In this document: positions 1-8,195 of the stretch, piece after piece
Layout: the number at the start of each line of letters is the position of its first letter
Numbering within the stretch: the stretch's first letter is position 1
Source of the DNA: Terrabacter sp. Root181
GTDB taxonomy: Bacteria; Actinomycetota; Actinomycetes; Actinomycetales; Dermatophilaceae
DNA: 64,000 nt
Reading direction: 5' to 3'
Assembly (NCBI RefSeq): GCF_001428505.1
Contig: NZ_LMHU01000006.1
Span: forward strand, 186,712-250,711
Program-made: the position numbers and the translations under genes
The notes under the pieces: generated by a model
What the model was told of the DNA's origin: nothing
What the model saw: the letters and a program-made list of their open reading frames with translations, nothing else
Databases searched by the model: none

Positions 1-568
1 CCGCCTCGGCGACCGACGGCAGGGACTCGACGAGGTCGCCGACGGTGACGGTCCAGGCGGGGTGGTCGCCGCCGAAGAAGGCGCGGCCGTTGCCGCGCGC
101 GATGTCGGCGAAGTCCTCGCGTCGCTCGAACGACAGCAGCCGTCCCCGCTCGCCGATGGCCCGCAGCAGCGACATGGACAGCGCCCCGCTGCCGACACCG
201 GCCTCGACCACGGTCGCGCCCGGGAAGATGTCGGCCATCTGGACGATCTGGCCCGAGTCCTTCGGGTAGACGACGGCCGCGCCACGCGGCATCGACATGA
301 CGTAGTCGCTGAGGAGCGGGCGGAGCGCGAGGTACTCGACGCCCGCGGTGTTCGTGACGACGGAGCCGTCGTGGGAGCCGATGAGGTCGTCGTGCCGCAG
401 GAAGCCACGGTGGGTGTGGAACTCGCGGGCGGGCTCGAGAGTGATCGTGTGCAGACGCCCCTTCGGGTCGGTCAGCTGGATGCGCTCCCCGACCTCGAAG
501 ACACCGCGGCGGTCGTGCGCACCGGGGACGTGGGACTGCTCGGCGTCGGGCTGCTCGGCGTCGGTCAT
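1..568 (-). CDS. trmI: tRNA (adenine-58-N1)-methyltransferase TrmI, C-terminus off the left edge
   Basis: Reading leftward from the ATG at 568 the frame stays open to the edge, so the gene is partial (about 189 residues present). The family is a tetrameric SAM-dependent enzyme that makes m1A58 in the tRNA T-loop. Visible are an N-terminal beta-rich region with GERIQLTDPKGR, then the stretch around DYVMSMPRGAAVVYPKD that is typical of actinobacterial TrmI, then the SAM-binding motif I VVEAGVGSGALS. A TAGACT hexamer lies about 8 nt before the ATG, suggesting a leaderless transcript. A RecB-like gene lies nearby, as in M. tuberculosis (Rv2118c/Rv2119). Confidence 0.9.
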   Translation of the reverse strand, partial: MTDAEQPDAEQSHVPGAHDRRGVFEVGERIQLTDPKGRLHTITLEPAREFHTHRGFLRHDDLIGSHDGSVVTNTAGVEYLALRPLLSDYVMSMPRGAAVVYPKDSGQIVQMADIFPGATVVEAGVGSGALSMSLLRAIGERGRLLSFERREDFADIARGNGRAFFGGDHPAWTVTVGDLVESLPSVAEA

Positions 569-579
569 GGGAGCACAGT

Positions 580-1065
580 CTAGGTGCCGGCGACACCTCC
601 GCCGGACAGCTTCCGGAGCGCCGCCGCCTCGACCTCGTAACGGCTCTGGCGACCGGCGGGCCCACCGAAGAAGCGGCGACGGAGCGCTCCCTCGACCTCG
701 ACGAGCTCGCCGCTGCGCAGTCGCAGCGCGGTCCGGCGAGTCGCGGCCGTCCAGCACACGACATCGATGGTGTCGACCGTCGCCCGCTTGGGTCCGTCGG
801 TGACCGCGCGTCGCCTGCCGGTCGACTGCTCGCGCGGCACGACGACCCGGAGCGTGGCGATGCGGTCACCGCTCGGCAGCTCGCGCTCCTCCGCCTCGGC
901 GCCGAGGCGGCCACTCAGGAGCACCTCGTTGCGGCCCGGCTGCGGTGGGGTCTCGGGCGACGCCCCGGGCTCTGCCCGGTCGCGTGCCCCGCGACCGGGG
1001 CTCGACCTCGGCCGGGGCACCGCTCCACCCGCGCTCGTCGTCGTCCCGCTCCGGCTCGTCCTCAT
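580..1065 (-). CDS. single-stranded DNA-binding (OB-fold) family protein
   Basis: 161 residues. The ATG at 1065 is preceded by a strong ribosome binding site (GGAGGAGG, 6 nt before it), so the longer open frame upstream is not used. The first ~45 residues are low-complexity, rich in Arg, Ser, Gly and Pro. An SSB/OB-fold domain follows at about residues 46-155, with NEVLLSGRLG, then IATLRVVVPRE, then DVVCWTAATRRTALRL and GELVEVEGALRRRFF, the usual beta-strand pattern of SSB. It lacks the acidic C-terminal tip of the housekeeping SSB, so it is probably an accessory ssDNA-binding paralogue. It ends 11 bp before trmI and may be co-transcribed with it. Confidence 0.72.
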   Translation of the reverse strand: MRTSRSGTTTSAGGAVPRPRSSPGRGARDRAEPGASPETPPQPGRNEVLLSGRLGAEAEERELPSGDRIATLRVVVPREQSTGRRRAVTDGPKRATVDTIDVVCWTAATRRTALRLRSGELVEVEGALRRRFFGGPAGRQSRYEVEAAALRKLSGGGVAGT

Positions 1066-1234
1066 GGTGCCTCCTCCGGCCCGCCCGTCGGGCCCTGGGC
1101 CAACGGTGACGGGAGGTCGGCAGCTGCGCAGCTCCGTCGGGCCCGTCTGTGGACGGCGGAGCGAGGGACGGAGGGGGTGTGGACACGGCACGGCGTCGGG
1201 AGCCTGGTGCAGACCGTCACGGGGTTGCGGGGCG

Positions 1235-2380
1235 TCAGCGTCGACCCCGTCGCGCCAGCTCGGCGCCGACCACCGCGTTGATCCGCTCGGCGCTCGCCAG
1301 GCCCCGGATGTCACGGGTCGCCTCGTCGACGACGACGGCGAGCGAGAGCTCACGCTCGCTCATGACGCGGATGAGATCGGTGAGCACGGCGTCGTCGGGC
1401 AGTGCGACGACCCAGGACGCCGGCTGGGCCAGGGTCACGGACGCGATGGCCGTGCGCGCCCGGCTCTCGGTCGGCACCCCGGCCGCGGAGTCGGCGTCGA
1501 CGACGCCGAGGGGCCACCCCGTGGGGTCGGCAGCCGCCACCCAGGCCCCGGCGGTGACCGCGGCCTCGACCTCGGCCAGGGGGGCCGTGCCCGCCACGAG
1601 GGACAGCGGCTCGAGCACGTCGGTCGCACGCTGCGCGGTCGCCTCGTGGATGTGTCCCGCCCGGACGGCGCCCGTCGCGCCCTGCCAGAGGAAGAAGGCG
1701 ATGGCGAACGGCCAGACGAGGTCGAAGATGTCGGGGGCCCGCCCCTCGGCGAGCGGTTTCAGGGCGAACCACGCGACCGTCAGCACCGCGACGACGCGTC
1801 CGAGCCAGCCGGCCGTGACGAGACCGCGACCCTTGCTGCCGGTCGCCCGCCACACGAGGGCGCTGACGATCTGGCCTCCGTCGAGCGGCAGGCCGGGCAG
1901 GAGGTTGAAGACGCCGACGAGGACGTTGGCGAAGGCCACGATGCCGAGGAGCGTCAGGGCCGTCTCGTTGGTCGTCAGCACCCGCAGGCCCCAGACGACC
2001 GCGGCGAGCGCCAGGTTGGAGAGCGGACCGACCACGGCGACGATGGCCGTCGTGCTCGGCGAGGTGCGGTTGGCGTCGTAGACGGTGTGTCCACCCCACA
2101 CGTCGGCGACGATCCGGTTCACCGGGTGGCCCCGCCAGCGGGCCGCGAACGCGTGCGACGCCTCGTGCACCAGCACGGAGACGAGCAGCAGCAACGCGTA
2201 GGCGCCGGCGAGCAGGTAGCCGTAGATGGCTCCGCGGTCGGACCGGGAGAGGTTGGGCCCGAAGACGACGACGATGAGCACGGCGATGATCGGCCAGGAC
2301 CGGCCGAGGTAGACCGGGGTTCCGGCGAGGCTGCCGATCCGCCACCCGTGAGACGCGTCCGGGCGTGCGGGAGTGCTCAT
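1235..2380 (-). CDS. site-2 protease (M50) family zinc metalloprotease with CBS-like C-terminus
   Basis: 381 residues, a polytopic membrane protease likely to cut transmembrane substrates (the actinobacterial Rip3-type group). The zinc motif is HEASH at residues 72-76, within the second hydrophobic segment, and the third ligand motif NLLPGLPLDGG is at about 159-169 (Asp167). At least four hydrophobic segments occupy residues 28-230. The last ~130 residues resemble a pair of CBS domains, which in this family sense nucleotides. A TAGGGT hexamer at 2387-2392 (minus strand) sits 6 nt before the ATG, giving a leaderless start. It is divergent from the RecB-like gene. Confidence 0.88.
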   Translation of the reverse strand: MSTPARPDASHGWRIGSLAGTPVYLGRSWPIIAVLIVVVFGPNLSRSDRGAIYGYLLAGAYALLLLVSVLVHEASHAFAARWRGHPVNRIVADVWGGHTVYDANRTSPSTTAIVAVVGPLSNLALAAVVWGLRVLTTNETALTLLGIVAFANVLVGVFNLLPGLPLDGGQIVSALVWRATGSKGRGLVTAGWLGRVVAVLTVAWFALKPLAEGRAPDIFDLVWPFAIAFFLWQGATGAVRAGHIHEATAQRATDVLEPLSLVAGTAPLAEVEAAVTAGAWVAAADPTGWPLGVVDADSAAGVPTESRARTAIASVTLAQPASWVVALPDDAVLTDLIRVMSERELSLAVVVDEATRDIRGLASAERINAVVGAELARRGRR

Positions 2381-2484
2381 GGGCCGACCCTATGCCCTGT
2401 GCCGCGCCGCTCCCTGTGCCGGTCCCGTGCGCGGGCTGTGGGTACCGGACCGCCGGTGTCGGCCCCGCGGCATACAGTCGCCCC

Positions 2485-3324
2485 ATGGTTGCAGCGCTGT
2501 CCCCGAGTCGGGCCTCCGACTTCATGTCGTGCCCGATGCTCTACCGCTTCCGGGTCATCGACAAGCTCCCGTCGCCGCCGACGCAGGCGACGGCCCGGGG
2601 CACGCTCGTCCATGCCGTCCTCGAGCGGCTCTTCGACCTCCCGGCGAGCGAGCGCACCATCGAGGCTGCCGTCGGGCTCGTCCCCGGGGAGTGGGAGCGC
2701 CTCGCCGAGGAGGAGCCGGCGATGCTCGACCTGCTCGCCGACCACGACGGCCGCACCGACGAGTGGTTCGCAGGCGCCGCGACGCTGCTGCAGACGTGGT
2801 TCGGGCTTGAGGACCCGACGCGGCTCGAGCCGGCCGAGCGCGAGCTCTACGTCGAGACCGAGGTCGACGGGCTCGTCCTGCGCGGCTACGTCGACCGGCT
2901 CGACGTGGCCCCCGGCGGCGAGATGCGCGTCGTCGACTACAAGACGGGTCGATCGCCCTCCGAGCACTTCGAGGCCAAGGCGCTCTTCCAGATGAAGTTC
3001 TACGCGCTCGTGCTGTGGCGCCAGCGAGGCGTCATCCCCAAGCGCCTGCAGCTGGTCTACCTCGGCAACGGCGAGATCGTCGCCTACGAGCCCGACGAGC
3101 AGGACCTCCTGGGCACCGAGCGCAAGGTCAAGGCCCTCTGGCAGGCGATCGAGCGCGCGGCCACCACCGGCGACTGGCGGCCCAGCCCCAGCCGGCTGTG
3201 CGACTGGTGCGACCACCGTGCCCTGTGCCCCGCCTGGGGCGGCACTCCCCCGCCGCTGCCCGACGACGCCGCCCAGCGCGCCGTCGACCCGAGCGTCACC
3301 GGGCTCGTCGAGCTCGACGCCTGA
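2485..3324 (+). CDS. RecB-family / PD-(D/E)XK exonuclease
   Basis: 279 residues. It is a stand-alone nuclease of the RecB/Cas4/AddB-like class; actinobacterial members flank trmI (Rv2119-like). The nuclease core includes EMRVVDYKTGRS, where Asp and Lys belong to the PD-(D/E)XK motif. A cysteine at residue 16 (DFMSCPMLYRF) together with the C-terminal cluster CDWCDHRALCP matches the four-cysteine iron-sulfur arrangement of Cas4/AddB nucleases. There is no CRISPR array or cas gene in the window, so a repair role is more likely than adaptation. The hexamer TACAGT at 2473-2478 lies 6 nt before the ATG and suggests a leaderless mRNA. Confidence 0.87.
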   Translation: MVAALSPSRASDFMSCPMLYRFRVIDKLPSPPTQATARGTLVHAVLERLFDLPASERTIEAAVGLVPGEWERLAEEEPAMLDLLADHDGRTDEWFAGAATLLQTWFGLEDPTRLEPAERELYVETEVDGLVLRGYVDRLDVAPGGEMRVVDYKTGRSPSEHFEAKALFQMKFYALVLWRQRGVIPKRLQLVYLGNGEIVAYEPDEQDLLGTERKVKALWQAIERAATTGDWRPSPSRLCDWCDHRALCPAWGGTPPPLPDDAAQRAVDPSVTGLVELDA

Positions 3325-3337
3325 CGCGGCCCACGAC

Positions 3338-3383
3338 CGAGGGCGTATGCCGCCGGGCCCGGTCCCAGCGGCATACGCCCTCG
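3338..3383. terminator. bidirectional hairpin built from a CGGCATAC inverted pair
   Basis: Perfect 16-bp inverted repeat, arms 3338-3353 and 3368-3383, with a 14-nt loop, between convergent genes (RecB-like and the aminotransferase). Each arm contains one copy of the window-wide motif CGGCATAC. It has no clear T-tract. The position and stability suit a two-way terminator. Confidence 0.75.
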
Positions 3384-3399
3384 CGACGCTCGAGCGCCG

Positions 3400-4818
3400 T
3401 CAGGCGGTGAACTCGTCGGCGACGTCGAGCGCCTGGTCGAGCACCGCCAGCCCCTCCTCGGCCTCCGCCGGGGTCGTCGTGCACGGCGGCACGACGTGCG
3501 TCCGGTTGAAGTGGGTGAACGGCCAGAGCCCACGTTCCTTGCAGGCCGCCGCGAAGGCCGTCATCGGGGCGGCCGCCTCGCCCGCGGCGTTGTAGGGCAC
3601 GAGCGGCTCGCGGGTTTCCTGGTCGCGCACGAGCTCGACCGCCCAGAAGACCCCGAGCCCCCGGACGTCGCCGACGCTCGGGTGCCTCGCGGCGATCTCG
3701 CGCAGGCGCGGGCCGATGACGTCGGTGCCGAGCATCCGGGCGTTGTCGAGGATGCCCTCCTCGCGGAAGGCGTTGATCGACGCCACCGCCGAGGCGCAGG
3801 CGAGCGGGTGGCCCGAGTAGGTCAGCCCGCCGGGGAACGCGCGCTGGTCGAAGCTCGCCCGGATCTCGTCCGAGATGACGACGCCGCCGAGCGGCACGTA
3901 GCCGGAGTTCACGCCCTTGGCGAAGGTGATGAGGTCGGGGCGGACGCCCCAGCGGTCGACGGCGAACCACTCGCCGCACCGGCCGAAGCCGGACATGACC
4001 TCGTCGGCGATGAGGATGATGCCGTGCTCGTCGCAGAGGTCACGGACGCCCTGGAGGTAGCCGTCCGGTGGGACGAGGATGCCGTTGGTTCCGACGACCG
4101 TCTCGAGGATGATGGCCGCGATCGTGTGCGCGCCCTCGACCATGATCGTGTCGCGCAGGTGTTGGAGGGCACGGTCGCGTTCCTGCTCCTCGGTCTCGGA
4201 GTGGAAGGCCGACCGGTAGGTGTACGGGCCCCAGAAGTGCACGATGCCCGCGAGGCCGGGCTCGGACGGCCAGCGCCTCGGGTCTCCGGTCAGGGTGATC
4301 GAGCCGCCTGTCGCGCCGTGGTAGCTGCGGTAGGTCGCGAGCACCTTGTGGCGCCCGGTGTGCAGCCGGGCCATGCGGATCGCGTTCTCGTTGGCCTCGG
4401 CCCCGCCGTTGGTGAAGAAGACGGCGGACAGTCCCTCGGGCGCGACCTCGGTGATGAGCCGCGCAGCCTCGCTGCGGGCATCGTTGGCGAACGACGGTGC
4501 GATCGTCGCGAGCCGGGCGGCCTGCTCCTGGATGGCGGCGACGACCTTCGGGTGGTTGTAGCCGATGTTCACGTTGACGAGCTGGCTGCTGAAGTCGAGG
4601 TAGCGCTTGTCCTGGTAGTCCCAGAAGTAGGAGCCCTCGGCCCGTGCGATGGGCAGCGGGTCGATGAGTCCCTGGGCGGACCACGAGTGGAACACGTGCT
4701 CGCGGTCGAGGGTGCGCACCTGCGCCTCGGTCATCTCGTCGAGGAGGTCGGCGACCACGGGGCGCCGGTCGAGCTCGGTCACGCCGATCGGGTTGCTCAG
4801 GTCGCTCAGGTCGGTCAC
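3400..4818 (-). CDS. class III aminotransferase (omega-amino acid/beta-alanine:pyruvate type)
   Basis: 472 residues, full length for the family. It is a PLP enzyme that moves the amino group of an omega-amino acid (beta-alanine, taurine or similar) to a keto acid. Visible are FFTNGGAEANENA (cofactor phosphate pocket, ~135-147), the PLP-pairing aspartate in ADEVMSGFGR (Asp272) and the Schiff-base lysine in FAKGVNSGY (Lys301). It starts at a GTG with AGAGGA upstream, 12 bp after the mmsA stop, so both form one operon. The dehydrogenase partner suggests beta-alanine to malonate semialdehyde to acetyl-CoA. The exact amine is inferred from context only. Confidence 0.85.
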   Translation of the reverse strand: MTDLSDLSNPIGVTELDRRPVVADLLDEMTEAQVRTLDREHVFHSWSAQGLIDPLPIARAEGSYFWDYQDKRYLDFSSQLVNVNIGYNHPKVVAAIQEQAARLATIAPSFANDARSEAARLITEVAPEGLSAVFFTNGGAEANENAIRMARLHTGRHKVLATYRSYHGATGGSITLTGDPRRWPSEPGLAGIVHFWGPYTYRSAFHSETEEQERDRALQHLRDTIMVEGAHTIAAIILETVVGTNGILVPPDGYLQGVRDLCDEHGIILIADEVMSGFGRCGEWFAVDRWGVRPDLITFAKGVNSGYVPLGGVVISDEIRASFDQRAFPGGLTYSGHPLACASAVASINAFREEGILDNARMLGTDVIGPRLREIAARHPSVGDVRGLGVFWAVELVRDQETREPLVPYNAAGEAAAPMTAFAAACKERGLWPFTHFNRTHVVPPCTTTPAEAEEGLAVLDQALDVADEFTA

Positions 4819-4830
4819 GGGTGGGTCCTC

Positions 4831-6333
4831 TCAGCGGGTGCGCGGGAAGCCGAGGTCGACGCTCGAGGTGGCCGGGTCGGGCCACCGCTGCGTCACGACC
4901 TTGCCGCGCGTGTAGAAGTTGATGCCCTCGGGGCCGTACATGTGCGTGTCGCCGAAGAGCGAGTCCTTCCAGCCGCCGAAGGAGTAGTACGCGACAGGGA
5001 CGGGGATGGGCACGTTGATCCCCACCATGCCGACCTCGACCTCGTTCTGGAAGCGGCGCGCGGCCCCTCCGTCACGGGTGAAGATCGCGGTGCCGTTGGC
5101 ATACGGGTTGCGGTTGATGAGGGCCAGGCCCTCGTCGTAGGTCGCGACGCGGACGACCGACAGGACGGGCCCGAAGATCTCGTCGCGGTAGACGGTCATG
5201 TCGGGCGTCACGTCGTCGAGCAGCGTCATCCCGAGGAAGAAGCCGTCCTGGGGAACGTCCTGCTCGCGTCCGTCGACGACGACCGTGGCACCGGCCTCGG
5301 CGCCGGCAGCGACGTAGCCGGCCACCTTGTCCCGGTGCTCACGCGTGATGAGGGGACCCATGTCGGTGCCCTCCGCAGCGCCGGGTCCGACGGTGAGCTT
5401 CGGCAGCCGGGTGGAGATCGCCGAGACGAGGTCGTCGCCGACGTCGCCCACGGCGACCGCGACGGACAGGGCCATGCAGCGCTCCCCCGCCGCCCCGTAG
5501 GCCGCCGAGACGATGGCGTCCGCAGCCATCTCGATGTCGGCGTCGGGGAGCACGAGCGCGTGGTTCTTGGCACCGCCGAGGGCCTGGACGCGCTTGCCGT
5601 TGGCGGTACCGCGCTCGTAGATGTACTTCGCGATGGGGGTCGACCCGACGAAGCTGACGGCCGCGATGTCCTCGTGGTCGAGGAGCGCGTCGACGGCCTC
5701 CTTGTCGCCCTGCACGACCGTGAAGACGCCGTCGGGCAGCCCGGCGTCCTTCCACATCTGCGCGAGGAAGAGTGCGGCCGACGGGTCCTTCTCGCTCGGC
5801 TTGAGGACGAAGCTGTTGCCGCAGGCGATCGCGTTGGCACACATCCACAGCGGCACCATGACGGGGAAGTTGAAGGGCGTGATGCCGGCGACGACACCGA
5901 GCGGCTGGCGGATGCTGTAGACGTCGACGCCGCTCGCGGCCTGCTCGGAGAAGCCGCCCTTGAGCAGTTGAGGGACACCGGTCGCGAACTCGACGTTCTC
6001 GAGGCCGCGGGCGATCTCGCCGACGGCGTCCGAGAGGACCTTGCCGTGCTCGGCGGTGACGATGGCAGCCAGCTCGTCGGTGCGCGTGTGGAGCAGCTCG
6101 CGGAAGGCGAAGAGGACGGCGGCCCGCTTCGACAGCGAGCTCGTGCGCCAGTCGCGTCCGGCCGCGACCGCGGTCTTGACGGCGTCGTCCACCTCGGCGG
6201 CGGAGGCGAGCGGCACCTCGCCGGTCTGGCGGCCGGTCGCCGGGTCGTGCACCGGGGCGGTGCGTCCCGAGGTGCCGGGCACGCGGGCGCCGGAGATCCA
6301 GTGGTCGATGGTCGTCACGGTGGAGGTCGTCAT
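4831..6333 (-). CDS. mmsA: CoA-acylating (methyl)malonate-semialdehyde dehydrogenase MmsA
   Basis: 500 residues, usual length. It oxidises malonate or methylmalonate semialdehyde with NAD+ and CoA, giving acetyl- or propionyl-CoA plus CO2. The aldehyde dehydrogenase fold is clear: ITPFNFPVMVPLWM (~151-164) is characteristic of MmsA, the NAD region contains SFVGSTPIA, and the nucleophile is Cys286 in GAAGERCMALS. The ATG at 6333 is chosen over an extension reaching 6678, because the extension would overlap the divergent regulator, and a TAGCGT hexamer (minus strand, 6341-6346) lies 7 nt upstream, giving a leaderless start. The gene heads the operon with the aminotransferase. Confidence 0.93.
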   Translation of the reverse strand: MTTSTVTTIDHWISGARVPGTSGRTAPVHDPATGRQTGEVPLASAAEVDDAVKTAVAAGRDWRTSSLSKRAAVLFAFRELLHTRTDELAAIVTAEHGKVLSDAVGEIARGLENVEFATGVPQLLKGGFSEQAASGVDVYSIRQPLGVVAGITPFNFPVMVPLWMCANAIACGNSFVLKPSEKDPSAALFLAQMWKDAGLPDGVFTVVQGDKEAVDALLDHEDIAAVSFVGSTPIAKYIYERGTANGKRVQALGGAKNHALVLPDADIEMAADAIVSAAYGAAGERCMALSVAVAVGDVGDDLVSAISTRLPKLTVGPGAAEGTDMGPLITREHRDKVAGYVAAGAEAGATVVVDGREQDVPQDGFFLGMTLLDDVTPDMTVYRDEIFGPVLSVVRVATYDEGLALINRNPYANGTAIFTRDGGAARRFQNEVEVGMVGINVPIPVPVAYYSFGGWKDSLFGDTHMYGPEGINFYTRGKVVTQRWPDPATSSVDLGFPRTR

Positions 6334-6393
6334 GCGGTCCACGCTACGTGCCACCTCTACCCCACACAAAGACCTCATTGCTATGTTACGAAC
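6334..6393. promoter_or_regulatory. divergent promoter region of mmsA and the MocR-type regulator
   Basis: The 60-bp gap holds two facing -10-like hexamers. On the minus strand TAGCGT (6341-6346) is 7 nt before mmsA; on the plus strand TATGTT (6382-6387) is 6 nt before the regulator. It is AT-richer than its surroundings. MocR regulators usually bind repeats in such gaps; I do not see a clear repeat here. Confidence 0.6.
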
Positions 6394-7746
6394 ATGCGCG
6401 CCGTCATCTCCTCCATCGAGGAGCGCCTCGACGCCCCGACTGCCAAGGGGCTCGCCCAAGCCGTGTCGAGGGCCATCCGCGACGCCACCCTGCTGCCGGG
6501 CGACCAGCTGCCCCCGATCCGTCGGGTGGCCGAGGAGCTGATGATGTCGCCGACGACCGTCAGCGCCGCCTGGCAGCTCCTCGCGCGCTCGGGCACGATC
6601 CGGTCCGCCGGGCGTCGGGGCACGACCGTCGCACCGACCGCACGAGGCGGCGAGCGCTACACCCGGGCCCTGCGTCACGAGTCACCGGTGAGCCTCGACC
6701 TGTCGACCGGCATCCCCGACAGCACGCTGCTGCCCCCGCTCGTCCCGGTGCTGTCGGCGCTGACCGACCCGACCACGCCCAGCAGCTACCTCGACGACCC
6801 GGTGCTCGACGAGCTGCGCGCCGAGCTGACCCGCGACTGGCCGTATGCCGCTGACGACCTCCTGGTCGTCGACGGCGCGATGGACGCGCTGGACCTCGTC
6901 ACCCGGGCCCTGCTGCGCCCGGGTGACCTCGTCCTCGTCGAGCACCCGGGCTTCCCTCCCCTGCTCGACCTGCTCGAGGACCGGGGCGTCGAGGTCGTCG
7001 GGGTGCCGCTCGACGAGACCGGGCTCGACCTGGACCGGGTCGAGGCGCTCCTGCCTCGACGGCCGGCAGCGGTCGTCATCCAGCCGCGGGGTCAGAACCC
7101 GACCGGAGTCTCGATGTCGCCCACCCGGGCGCGCCGGCTCGCCGCGCTGCTGAAGGGTCATGACTGCGTCGTCGTCGAGGACGACTCCAGCGGTCCCATC
7201 TCGACGTCGGCGGTGATCAGCCTCGGCACGTGGATCCCTGACCAGGTGCTGCACATCCGCAGCTTCAGCAAGTCGCACGGACCGGACCTGCGGATCGCCG
7301 CCCTGAGCGGCCCGGACTCGCTGCTCGCCCCGGTGCGCCACGCGCGCGCCATCGGGCAGGGCTGGACGAGCAGGCTGCTCCAACGGGTCCTGGCCGGACT
7401 GCTGCGCGACGAGGGCTGCGCCCGTGGCATCGCCTCGGCCGGGGCGGAGTACGCCCGTCGCCGAGAGCTCGTGGTCGCCCGCCTCGCCGAGCACGGCATC
7501 GACGTGCCGGGCACCGACGGGCTCAACATCTGGGTGCCCGTGCGGGACGAGGCCGCGGCGGTGCTCCGGCTCGCGAGCCAGGGCATCGCGGTCACCCCCG
7601 GGTCACCGTTCTCCGTGGAGCACGTCGCCGGGCCCGAGGGGCACGTGCGCGTGACCACCGGACTGGTGCGCGAGAACCACGCCGAGGTCGCCGACCTCAT
7701 CGCCGAAGCCGCGAGCGCCGGCGCCTGGACCGCGCAGCACCGCTGA
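6394..7746 (+). CDS. MocR/PdxR-type regulator: GntR winged helix fused to a class I aminotransferase domain
   Basis: 450 residues. The N-terminal winged helix (~1-75) has GDQLPPIRRVAEELMMSPTTV, the GntR recognition-helix pattern. The remainder is an aminotransferase-like effector domain with QPRGQNPTGVSMS and a PLP-lysine region HIRSFSKSHGPD. In this family the domain binds PLP, often with an amino acid, and controls transcription without catalysis. Being divergent from mmsA and the aminotransferase, it probably regulates that omega-amino-acid pathway (inference). The open frame extends far upstream, but the extension is antisense to mmsA; the ATG at 6394 fits the leaderless -10 at 6382. Confidence 0.87.
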   Translation: MRAVISSIEERLDAPTAKGLAQAVSRAIRDATLLPGDQLPPIRRVAEELMMSPTTVSAAWQLLARSGTIRSAGRRGTTVAPTARGGERYTRALRHESPVSLDLSTGIPDSTLLPPLVPVLSALTDPTTPSSYLDDPVLDELRAELTRDWPYAADDLLVVDGAMDALDLVTRALLRPGDLVLVEHPGFPPLLDLLEDRGVEVVGVPLDETGLDLDRVEALLPRRPAAVVIQPRGQNPTGVSMSPTRARRLAALLKGHDCVVVEDDSSGPISTSAVISLGTWIPDQVLHIRSFSKSHGPDLRIAALSGPDSLLAPVRHARAIGQGWTSRLLQRVLAGLLRDEGCARGIASAGAEYARRRELVVARLAEHGIDVPGTDGLNIWVPVRDEAAAVLRLASQGIAVTPGSPFSVEHVAGPEGHVRVTTGLVRENHAEVADLIAEAASAGAWTAQHR

Positions 7747-7871
7747 GCTCGTCCAGAGGGGCCGGGCCCCTGAGGTGGTCCGGGACGCGCTGTCCGATCG
7801 GGGTCGGGGTATTCGTGGTAGGGGTGAGAGGCGGCCCGCGAGGGGCGGCCCGAGTCAGAGGAGACGATCCA

Positions 7872-8195
7872 ATGCAGTACCTCGTATCCGTCATCGACGA
7901 CGGCACCGGTCCGGACACGCCCACCGAGGAGGCCGCCATCGACGCCTTCAACGAGCGGCTGAGGTCCGACGGCTACTGGGTCTTCGCCGGTGGCCTCGGC
8001 TCCCCGGACCCGGCGACGGTCATCGACAACCGCGGGGACGAGCCGGTCTTCAGCGACGGGCCCTTCCTCGAGTCGAAGGAGTACCTCGCCGGCTTCTGGA
8101 TCCTCGAGGCCCCGGACCTGGACGTGGCGCTCGAGCTCGGCGCCGAGGGGTCGAGGGCCTGCAACCGGAAGATCGAGGTGCGTCCGTTCCTGTGA
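7872..8195 (+). CDS. YciI / DGPF-domain protein
   Basis: 107 residues, the full length of the YciI-like fold. The signature FSDGPFLESKEYLAGFWILE is the DGPF motif. These small proteins are genetically linked to ECF42 sigma factors and may act as sensors or redox enzymes; the role is not established. The ATG at 7872 follows AGAGGAGA at good distance. The stop overlaps the start of the sigma factor gene by one base (TGATG), so the pair is translationally coupled. Confidence 0.87.
   Translation: MQYLVSVIDDGTGPDTPTEEAAIDAFNERLRSDGYWVFAGGLGSPDPATVIDNRGDEPVFSDGPFLESKEYLAGFWILEAPDLDVALELGAEGSRACNRKIEVRPFL

Noticed and set aside
2485-3324. Cas4 and a CRISPR system
   Set aside because: The nuclease has an Fe-S cluster like Cas4, but there are no direct-repeat arrays or cas genes and the context is trmI/proteasome-type.
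3496-6393. Long plus-strand extension upstream of the MocR regulator
   Set aside because: It runs antisense to the aminotransferase and mmsA; only the part from 6394 shows real domains.
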